From positions 116,379 through 133,605 of the forward strand of contig WELB01000300.1 in the NCBI GenBank assembly GCA_009602725.1: a stretch of 17,227 nucleotides of DNA, written 5' to 3'. The notes under the pieces are model-generated. The model had not been told where the DNA came from, made no database searches, and saw nothing but the letters and a program-made list of their open reading frames with translations. Positions 8,231-15,650 of this stretch are shown one piece after another; the first letter of the stretch is position 1; every line of letters begins with the position of its first letter. The stretch comes from Spirogloea muscicola. Lineage: Eukaryota; Streptophyta; Zygnematophyceae; Spirogloeales; Spirogloeaceae. A program made the position numbers and the translations under genes.

Positions 8231-8419
8231 TTGAAGGAGGAGATGGGTCACATGGTCAGCCAGGCTCCAGGGTGCAACGAGCGCAAGTGCACTAAGTACC
8301 CGGCAGTCGACGAAATTGTCGTGCTGGCGATCAATGCATACGAGGCGTTTGGGACTTGATAGCTTGACCTCCTCCAGCGTCTTGTAGACGAGCGGTGACC
8401 TGCTATCAAAGGCAGGCTT

Positions 8420-8800
8420 GTCATTTGCCATCCGGCATCATTTAGCGACATCTGCGTGCTGACTCGTGGTTTCTGAGCGGGTCAACTCAGCAGCAGGTGA
8501 TGTACGTCTATTACTTTGTTTGACCTTAATAGTAAAGCTCTTCCCAAGGACGAAATAGCTTCAAGGCAAATGGCTGTGAGAGGCCAGCCCGAGAGAGAGA
8601 ATCTTCCGGTATTTGGGCATCACTTTGTGCTGATTCGTGGTTACTGGACGGGTCAGCTTAGTAGTAGGTGATGTCCATCTGTCAATGTGCTTGCTTTGTA
8701 CTTGGCCACTCAGGCCCTCCATCACTTCATACACACTCCATTTGCCAGTAGAAGGCGATGGCTGTGACTGGCCAGCCCAGAAAAAAAGACGATGACAGGT
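8420..8800 (+). mobile_element. Two short LINE subfamily-2 tails
   Basis: Two RT ends lie at 8428-8476 and 8608-8652, each with a variant of SDLYVLTRGY and the following GCGGGTCA...GCAGGTGATGTAC 3' UTR. Between and after them are minus-orientation hairpin relics (GGCCAGCCCGAGAG near 8582; GGCCAGCCCAGAAAAAAA near 8771). All are far too short to be active. Confidence 0.6.
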
Positions 8801-8834
8801 AGAGGTGCTTGTCAGTGAACTCGGCCACGAGTCC

Positions 8835-8938
8835 ACTCCTTTGGGCTTGGACTTTCCCAGCCACCAGTCAATCTGGCCGCGCTTCCTTCTTTAGGCTGGC
8901 CTCTCCTAGCCACCAGTCCATTTGGCCGCGCTTTCCCA
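8835..8938 (+). repeat. Direct duplication of a LINE hairpin-like segment
   Basis: Two nearly consecutive copies of a CCAGCCACCAGTC(A/C)AT(C/T)TGGCCGCGCTT segment lie about 50 bases apart (8858-8885 and 8906-8933), each preceded by a degenerate GGCTTGG/GGCTGGC hairpin arm. They abut the 3' end of the large LINE. Confidence 0.55.
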
Positions 8939-9085
8939 ACGAAGAAAGGGCTCGCCCATTGAGGATAGGGGCTGGACAAGCCAGCCCAAAAAAGAATGAC
9001 CAAAGAACGAGAAGGGGGCCAGAGGAAGCCAGAGGAAGCGCTAAGAAACCAAAGCACACAAAGAAAGAAAGCAGCTACAAATTAC
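8939..9085 (-). mobile_element. 3' UTR of the large LINE, with conserved hairpin
   Basis: On the minus strand this follows the RT stop and carries CTTAGCGCTTCCTCTGG, a CCCCCTTCTCGTTC block, a perfect hairpin at 8969-8987 (GGGCTGG, loop CTTGT on this strand, CCAGCCC) and CAATGGGCGAGCCCTTTCTTC. It defines the 3' tail used to recognise the solo copies elsewhere in the window. A 12-base segment (GGAAGCCAGAGG) is duplicated inside it. Confidence 0.8.
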
Positions 9086-10858
9086 TCAGTAACCCCTGCT
9101 AAGCAGCCGCAAATCAGAGAGGCTAGGGTCCTGGAAGTGGGTCCCCTGGACAGAGCCAGAGGCAGCAGCGAGGGCTCTCCCGGCACGAAGGTGCAGCGCA
9201 CGGGCCATGGACCTCTGCAGCGAGACGGCCAAGCGCATGCGATACACTTGCGCCAGCGACCCGGCTGCAGGAAAGTCTACCGGTTCACCATGGAAGCGAC
9301 GGGCGATTGCGTGGCGGGCGAGCTGGTTAAGTAGCTCAAGCCACCGAGCGCCCAGTGCCCCATGGATGTCAATTGCCAACGGGAAGAACTCGTCTTCCGG
9401 TGGATGGTCGGCGTACTTGATCTCTTTTGCCCGAGCGGCGCAGGCGACCGCATACCCAGCCTTGGTGGCAGACTGGGCTGGGTGGGAGCGGTCAAATGCG
9501 TCGGTAGTCACCACATCCAGAAGCAGACGTGGCCCGCCGGCCTGTGGGGTGGCCACCAGGTCGACGCGACGAGCGTGGAGACCGTCGGCCCTGGCCTGGA
9601 GCGGCATGACGCCGGAGTGCTCCGCTGCCACCGCGAAGCCAGCCTCCACCAGGATGCTGTGCATCGCGTCCCGGAGGCGGTCGTGGGCCGCCGTCCTCTC
9701 GCCGCCATGGGAACAGCGCAGGACGTGAGCAGCCAGCTCGCCAGGCTTGGCCCCTCGCTCGCCACACTGGCATTGACGCACGCCCTGGAGGCATGGAGGC
9801 GGCAGCCCCAGGAGCCGGTGGACGGCAGTGCGAAACACCTCATCTGGGAGGGTCAGGGCGTCAGTGATGGGGAGTGCCTGGAGCCACGCCGCTGCCCCCG
9901 GGGAGGAGGCCGAATGTAGTCTCGCGCGCCCGCGCAGGTCAGCCTCAGGAAGCTGCAGCACGGCGGTGGTGTAGGCGGCCTTGTCGACGACGGCCGCGAA
10001 GCGCGCTTGGACGCGCAGGTCAGCGGTGTGCGCGAGGTGCGCAAAGGAGACCGCCTGGCCGGCCATGTCGGGGTGCGCCGCGAGCAGCTCCTGGTGGGCG
10101 GTGCGAAGCGCCACCTGGAACGGCAGCGCGCCTTTGTCCACCTCCACCACCGCCTGCTCCAGTGCACGCCGGCCATGGACCATGAAGCGCTGAGCCACGG
10201 AGGCGGCAGTCTGCGCCCAGCTGCCGAGGTATGCAGCCCGGCATGAGCGGACGAGCGGGCGCAGGCCGAGACCCCCGTGGCTGATGGGTAGCGCCGCCTG
10301 GTGGATAGCGGCTGGCGACTGGGGGAAGCCCTGGTGGCGGACCAGGGCCGCCAAGCTCGCCACCATGCCCGCGTCGAAAGTCGCGTACGCCGCCAATGCC
10401 TCTGGGGACGGCGGGGTGGCCCGCGTCAAGTACTGGGGCCGCTGCCCGATGGCCTTGGTCAGCATGGCCAAGGACAGCTGCATATCCTCCAGCTCGGGGA
10501 GCTGGGCCGCGGGCTGAAGGTGCTCCACGAGGCGGGCTCGCAGCTGCCCCTCCACGAAGGCTGGCGTGCCGATGGGGACTCCCAGGAGGGTGAAGCCGTC
10601 TGCCGGAGTCCGGCAGCCCGGGGGCAGCGCCAGGGTGGGTAGGATCACGCCAGGGGACCAAGCCGCGCACTTCGCCGGCCGGATGGTCAGGCCGAGGGTG
10701 GCCAGCTGCTGCGTGAAAGTAACGAAGGCCGCCGCCACGTCTTCCGGAGGGCCGACGATGGAGGTGTCGTCTGCGTAGGTGGGAAGAAGGACTCCTGGGT
10801 GGGCCGCAGCGGTAGCCTGCAGAGCCCGGTTGTGCGCGAGCGCAAAGAAGAAGCCGGC
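9086..10858 (-). CDS. 5'-truncated non-LTR retrotransposon (RLE-type LINE) polyprotein, C-terminal half
   Basis: This is the largest surviving piece of the LINE that fills the centre of the window. The frame is open from about 10858 to the stop at 9086. It starts just before the catalytic core with FFFALAHN, carries YADD at 10777-10766, then the RT thumb (LGLTIRPAKCAAWS). Further on come a zinc-knuckle pattern (CQCG at about 9772, HVLRC at 9728-9714) and a restriction-like endonuclease pattern (RRVDLVAT at about 9570, then LLLDVVTTDAF), the order seen in R2/Dualen-type elements that prime on a nick made by their own endonuclease. It ends SDLRLLSRGY. The N-terminal half, including RT motifs before FFALA, is missing, so it cannot be active. 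The long clean frame shows that it is recent. GTG at 10738 is not a real start. Confidence 0.85.
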   Translation of the reverse strand, partial: AGFFFALAHNRALQATAAAHPGVLLPTYADDTSIVGPPEDVAAAFVTFTQQLATLGLTIRPAKCAAWSPGVILPTLALPPGCRTPADGFTLLGVPIGTPAFVEGQLRARLVEHLQPAAQLPELEDMQLSLAMLTKAIGQRPQYLTRATPPSPEALAAYATFDAGMVASLAALVRHQGFPQSPAAIHQAALPISHGGLGLRPLVRSCRAAYLGSWAQTAASVAQRFMVHGRRALEQAVVEVDKGALPFQVALRTAHQELLAAHPDMAGQAVSFAHLAHTADLRVQARFAAVVDKAAYTTAVLQLPEADLRGRARLHSASSPGAAAWLQALPITDALTLPDEVFRTAVHRLLGLPPPCLQGVRQCQCGERGAKPGELAAHVLRCSHGGERTAAHDRLRDAMHSILVEAGFAVAAEHSGVMPLQARADGLHARRVDLVATPQAGGPRLLLDVVTTDAFDRSHPAQSATKAGYAVACAARAKEIKYADHPPEDEFFPLAIDIHGALGARWLELLNQLARHAIARRFHGEPVDFPAAGSLAQVYRMRLAVSLQRSMARALHLRAGRALAAASGSVQGTHFQDPSLSDLRLLSRGY

Positions 10859-10879
10859 AACGAAGGCCCTACACCACAG

Positions 10880-11127
10880 TGGCTTTACAGCCGCTCTGTT
10901 AATATCAGCAGCCGCATTCTCTCTTGACAGTATTCACGCTTCTGTCCTGGCAAGGCTTCCTCGCCCAGCATCTCTGATCTGCGGCTGCTTAGCAGGGGTT
11001 ACTGAGTGTCTCGTAGCAGCTTTGTTTCTGTTACTTAGCGCTTCCCCTGGCCCCCTTCTCGTACTCTGTTCATTCTTTTTCGGGCTGGTTGTTCCAGCCC
11101 CTATTCTCAATGGGCGAGCACTTTCTT
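10880..11127 (+). mobile_element. 5'-truncated LINE tail abutting the EF-P gene
   Basis: Plus-strand copy of the RT end (ISDLRLLSRGY with stop near 11003-11005) and of the full 3' UTR, with a perfect hairpin at 11082-11100 (GGGCTGG, TTGTT, CCAGCCC) and CAATGGGCGAGCACTTTCTTC. It is opposite in orientation to the large LINE. Coding sequence of EF-P appears directly after its 3' end, so the insertion lies in or very near the first EF-P exon. Confidence 0.8.
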
Positions 11128-11539
11128 CCTCGCCGCCGCCGGGGTCCCGCAACCCCGTGTGGGCGCCGCTGCGCCGCCACTTGGCGCGCCTCGCCGGCTC
11201 GGAGGTCAGCCCGCCCGCTCCGGGAGGGCGGGGCCCGCCGTGCCCGCTCTGGCCCTCTACCACTTAGGCGCGCGCGGCCTTGGCCCCGCCAGCCCTCACG
11301 CGCGCCTCGCCCCTCCGCTGCCTGCAGGTCAAGCCGGGCATCGTCATCCAGCTCAAAGGTCCGCTGCCAAAGCCCAAATCCCTCAGTCAGCCACAACCCA
11401 TTCAGCTCAGAGCCCCGTGCTTGCCTGCAGTGCCACTAGCCCCCTTGCGCAGCTTGCAAGTCAGCTGCTCCGGCGCCTCGCTTCGAACATCTGCCCGCCC
11501 TTGCTCTGCTGATTTCTTTGCTGCCTGCTTTGCGATCAG

Positions 11540-11553
11540 GCCGCCTGTACCAG
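11540..11553 (+). other. 14-nt microexon of the EF-P gene
   Basis: GCCGCCTGTACCAG is flanked by ...GCGATCAG and GTCAGAG. It supplies exactly the residues (GRLYQ, with its neighbours) that EF-P needs between VIQLK and VVGTQHTQ, and it converts a phase-1 donor at 11358 into a phase-0 acceptor at 11692. Confidence 0.8.
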
Positions 11554-12194
11554 GTCAGAGCTCTCAGGCTGCTGCAAACGCCGTCGCGCAGGCCACCGCT
11601 GTTGCTCTCTAGCATCGCCGAACGAGAGGCGTCCTGCATTTGCAAGACAGACGGCAAGCTCCTGCTAGCACACTGTGGCCATTCTGTGTAGGTCGTCGGC
11701 ACTCAGCACACCCAGTCTGGCCGGGGAGGAGCCACAATACAGGTCAGCACTCCATCTCTCAACCCATCCATTGGCGTCCTCGCTTGCGAAGCTGGCAACA
11801 CCACCTTGCACAGTGGCGCAGCGCGCATGGGAGAGCTCGGCTTTAGGTGCCAAAGCCGATCGTGCTGAGAACAATGTGCATACCCGTCCCCGTCACTGTC
11901 TTTGCAGGTTGAGCTCAGGGATGTGCAGACAGGTGCAAAGAGCAACGAGCGGCTACGGACCACAGAAAGCATCGAAAGTACGCACAACATGCGCCTTGCT
12001 TGAGTGGAAGGAGCTTCTTTCTGTACCTCATGTCTGCAGGCTCTGTGCAGTTACCAGCTACCCTCTTCACCCATGACCATGTAGAGGTATTTGTGGTCGA
12101 GGCCCTACACGTTTCTTTACGAGGATGGCAACTCAGCTGTCTTGATGGAGTAAGTGCCGCTGCAGTGTCTTATTACTGGCTTTCATAGCTGAAG

Positions 12195-12325
12195 TGTGTG
12201 CCTTCCAGTATGTGCACGTCATCTCTGTCTTACTATACTTTCTTCTACGAGAAAGGCCACCTAGCTGTCTTGATGAAAGTGTGCTGGAGTATCTCAGTTC
12301 TGGCTCTCATATCTTAAAGCTACCA
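12195..12325 (+). pseudogene. Diverged duplicate of EF-P exon 6
   Basis: Inside intron 6, ACTTTCTTCTACGAGAAAGG and then CTAGCTGTCTTGATGAAAG resemble exon 6 (ACGTTTCTTTACGAGGATGG ... TCAGCTGTCTTGATGGAG), and the similarity continues into the following intron (CTGGCTCTCAT against CTGGCTTTCAT). It would read YTFFYEKGHLAVLMK. Its possible splice phases do not fit exons 5 or 7, so it looks like a dead tandem exon copy. Confidence 0.6.
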
Positions 12326-13363
12326 ACCCGGGCAGCTTGCACGTCAGTACTGTTCTTCACACCGCTGAACTTCCGACATGATGTGCAGCCCAGAGAGTTT
12401 CGAGCAGGTCCATCTGGACAAAACATATTCGGAAATGCTGCAGCTTATATAACAGGTCAGCATGTTAGAGAGTCGTCAAACGGTTGTAACCTGTGCTTTC
12501 TCCAATGCTCGAAGCCAGCAGTGGACCTCAATGTTTCTAATATCTCACACTGCATGACTGAGCAACTGGCAGATGACAGTATCCCTGAGATGTGGCAGAT
12601 GGGATGCAAGTGTCCGTGCAGCAGTACAACGGACGGGCCATAGGTGCCACAGTGCCCACGCGGTTGACCGTATCAGTGATTGAAATAGAGCCTTATTTCA
12701 AGGGCCAAGCAGCTACCCCTTCGTAAGCAATATGACTCTGCAGCACCCATTTTCCCTGCCAGCACAAAAAGTGCTGAAGACACACAGTCCAACTGCAGCT
12801 GCTTACATTATATAAGCTTTCGACAAAGTCTCTTCATACTTCCAGCCGTAGTGAGATACCTGTCAGCTGTAGGATACCAAGACAAGACAAGAATGGTACC
12901 TTTCATCTGCCTGCTGCCATTCCTCTGCAAGTCCGATGTGTATGCTACTTCTCATCTTTTTCCTGCTGACTTGTCAATCGTGGGCACGTGTGACTTGGCC
13001 AAGCTACAAGAAGGCAGTTGTTGGAAATGGCAAGCAGATAGAGGTGATTGCCTATGCGGTAGCTTGCTGACAACATTGCTCTCTGCAAGTGCGGCGGTCC
13101 ATATCTGTTACTTGTGGTAGTGAGGATGGACCAGAGAAACGAACAGTCATCCTAGGAAACCACACCCGCTGTCAACGAACACAAGAGGATTCATTATTGT
13201 CATCTAAATGGAACGAAACACGCTGCCAATGTCCTAATCACGTATGGTTGTGCAACAGGTCCCCAGCTTTGTTGTGATAGGGGATGACATTGTCGTTGAC
13301 ACCATCACGGACTCCTATGTGACAAGGTATAGCATTGCTGAAATGTCAATCGCGAGTGCCTAG

Positions 13364-13867
13364 CAGATATTCATCAAACGTCCTTCCAACTAGGAATCTG
13401 GTTAACCCAGAGCAGAGGAGAGGACCGCTTGCCCCACGCGAAGCGCGTATTGAGTCGCTTCCATGTCATTGCAGGGCAAAACCAAAGTGAGAAAACGTCA
13501 CATCTTGATTAAAACAGCTGGAACATGGCCCATCTATTGCACTCGTGCCAGGTACTTGAGCTCAGTCAGGACATGACAGTCCTGCCTTGTCCGAAACACT
13601 TCCATTTCTTTCAGCAGTTAAGAGTCATTGCTTCATGAAGACCGAAGACGATCAATTTTTCAGGACTACCCAGTTAAGAGAACATTTGTAAAGCCAGGCC
13701 TCCCTTTCAATTTCATGCGCACCGCGCGCCTTCTCTCAGGAGGGTGCAATCTCTACCACGCTGGGCCACAAATTGCAGGGAAAGCACCACATATATAAGA
13801 AAATGGTCGTCACAACAATGGTTGCTTAAATACTTCAACTAAACATATCCGCAGCCCCAGGAGGTTG
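13364..13867. other. Convergent 3' intergenic region with R1 repeat copy d
   Basis: This lies tail to tail between EF-P and the GT61 gene. Bases 13697-13737 match the 3' part of repeat R1 (GGCCTCCCTTTCAATTTCATGCGC through CCGCGCGCCTTCTCTC). Outside that I see no coding frame or RNA gene. Confidence 0.6.
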
Positions 13868-15550
13868 TTAGTGAAAGTCAGCAGCAACTCTTTTGAGTAC
13901 AGCTTCCACCTTGCTGATGTCGACATCTGCCCACGTATCCTTACTGCCTTCAGCCATCAGCAAATAGTACTGTAATTGGCAAACCTCTGCAAGGTGGTGA
14001 AAGCATGGGTTTGAGTACAAGATGGGCCGGATCTCCACGATTGTGGCATTGACTGGCATGAGGAGCATGTTCGCCATGTGCGCTCCATGCACAGCCACAA
14101 AGAGACGAGCTCTGTTCAACAGCGCCTTAGCCTCAAGAATTGGCAAGCTCCCATCAAAGATTACCACCCTCTCCTTTCCCCAAAGCGATTCCATCAGACC
14201 CTGAACTTCATCGCTCTGCACCAAGCCTCGGGTATGGTACCTGGATCAAGCATGCACAACAAGGTGACAAAAAGTATACTGCTAAGGAGGTGTAAGCATG
14301 TCTACTTTGCAGAGAGCACATTAGCCAGACACTGAAGGGAAGGCAATACCTTACCTTTTTCCTAGGACAATGACCCAATCCTCAGGATTGTGCATTTGAG
14401 GAGCCACGGAGCGCTTCCGCAGACTGTAGTCAGCATTGAAAATTGGGAGTCCGTTCTGAGTCGTATAGAAGTGGCTACGCAAGTACCTCATGACACTTCG
14501 GGCTGGACGCCCACAGTGCATGAAAAGAGGCATGATCAGGCGCTCAGCAAAGAATAACTCCCTGTCAGTCATGTCCTTGATATTGAAGACACTCGGTTCA
14601 GACAATGGCAGCCCAAGCATAGCCTCCCCAACAAGGAGGTGGAAGATCGATTGCCCTTGTCTGTGAGCAATAGGGATGCCCTTCAGCTTTTCCAGAAGAC
14701 CACCCATAAGCACAAAATGAGGAAGGACCTCAATGAGACCATGGAAAAATGCATTTCCATTCCACTGGGCAAAATTAACTATATCCTTGAAATATGTCAC
14801 ATTTGTCCCAGCTTCATATGCAAATCTTCGAGATGAAGAGCAATCATTCCTGTATTGTCACAAAATGCGCGTTGGGATTAATATGATGTGAAGCGCGAGA
14901 AGACGGTGAAGACGTACGAATTTAATTGAAGTTGACATGTAAGGTAAGGTCGACCAGAAGCAAGGACAGTGCAGCGTGAAATTTCAGTAGTCACAAGGTC
15001 CTGCAATCTCTCTAATCCGTTTACCTGTCAAAGTAGTGAGTGCTGTTGAAGGCCTGCCCCCTTGAATTGAAGTACACATTGTGCAAGACGAAAACTTGGT
15101 AATTGAATCTCTCGTGACGCTTGAAGTCCTGGATGTGAGTGCATGTGGGGTCGTGCACCAGCAGCTCCATATTGTCGCCTTCTTGTGTGGCATGTCTCCG
15201 AAGAGGTGGACAATTAAGAGGAGCCTTCATGGGTTCATACTCATCAGCTAGCGAGCTGATTCTGCATGCTGACACACCCGAAAACTCGCCGTGGCATCTC
15301 CGGAACTCTGGGCATTCTCCTCCTGGGCATGCTAGTGGGCTCTTTCTAGGGTCCCTAACCCCCTCCCGAAGATTCAAGACTGTCCTCCTCAGCTCATCTT
15401 GGTCAAAGTGGCCCAGCAGGACACCATGACCAGCAACCTCATATCGTGATGTGTCTGGGGAGTTAAGATCTGTTTCAGAAGGAGGATCATCTGCGGCCTC
15501 CTGCTCCTCCTGCTCCATAAAAGCACTTGCTGAGACTGAATACCCCCTGT
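13868..15550 (-). CDS. GT61-family glycosyltransferase (EOGT/DUF563-like)
   Basis: Family GT61 includes plant xylan and N-glycan xylosyl/arabinosyl transferases and animal EOGT, usually Golgi or ER enzymes using nucleotide sugars. Exons in order of translation: 15550-15025, 14825-14355, 14240-13868, all GT-AG and phase-consistent. The first carries an acidic linker (MEQEEQEAADD), cysteine-containing segments and YQVFVLHNVYFNSRGQAFN. The second gives NFAQWNGNAFFHGLIEVLPHF, the GT61 core, and ends VIVLGKR. The third gives GLVQSDEVQGLM and LFVAVHGAHMANMLLMPVNA with IVEIRP, the conserved nucleotide-sugar-site motif. No signal anchor is visible, and no intergenic space separates it from the pyruvyl transferase upstream: an intron at 15673-15551 would join the two in phase. 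As a separate gene it could start at the ATG at 15518. The acceptor substrate cannot be told. Confidence 0.85.
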
Positions 15551-15650
15551 CTGTAGAAACAACAGCGCTGCTCAGAATATGCTCATAGAGTACATACTGT
15601 GTACTGACCAGCACTCTGAGCTGCACTCTAAAAGGAAGCGATGCAATCCT

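Larger units (their letters stand above)
11128..13363 (+). pseudogene. Elongation factor P, organelle-like bacterial type; start missing, two frameshifts
   Basis: EF-P binds the ribosome between the P and E sites and helps peptide-bond formation at stalling sequences such as proline runs. Exons: (11128)-11204, 11328-11358, 11540-11553, 11692-11742, 11908-11977, 12085-12149, 12389-12455, 12599-12722, 13004-13043, 13259-13363. Together they give VKPGIVIQLKG, RLYQ, QHTQSGRGGATIQ, VELRDVQTG, VFVVE, PYTFLYEDGNSAVLM, PESFEQVHLDK, IFGNAAAYIT, DGMQVSVQQYNGRAIG, VPTRLTVSVIEIEPYFKG, YKKAVVGNGKQ and VPSFVVIGDDIVVDT...SYVTR, in the family's order. The tip of the functional loop is Arg in SGRGGA. No in-frame ATG exists between the LINE tail and the first exon; LRRHLARL there resembles a transit-peptide end. 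Exon 6 is off by +1 (or -2) between VFVVE and PYTF, and exon 7 lacks one base in AAAAC. Splice sites and most codons remain good, so it is a recent pseudogene or carries assembly errors. Confidence 0.85.

Noticed and set aside
8132-8431. 99-codon minus-strand frame upstream of the LINE fragments
   Set aside because: No family resemblance was recognised; part of it overlaps LINE-derived sequence in another frame.
8939-11127. Inverted repeats flanking the RT as terminal repeats of a DNA transposon
   Set aside because: Both arms carry the same RT stop and LINE 3' UTR, so they are two independently oriented LINE 3' ends rather than transposon termini.
10779-11267. Long plus-strand frame through the LINE tail into EF-P as an intact N-terminus
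   Set aside because: It has no ATG, and its upstream part is antisense to the reverse transcriptase and LINE 3' UTR, so the openness is incidental.
12195-12325. Duplicate EF-P exon as a mutually exclusive alternative exon
   Set aside because: Its acceptor and donor phases do not match exon 5 or exon 7, so it cannot replace exon 6 in frame.
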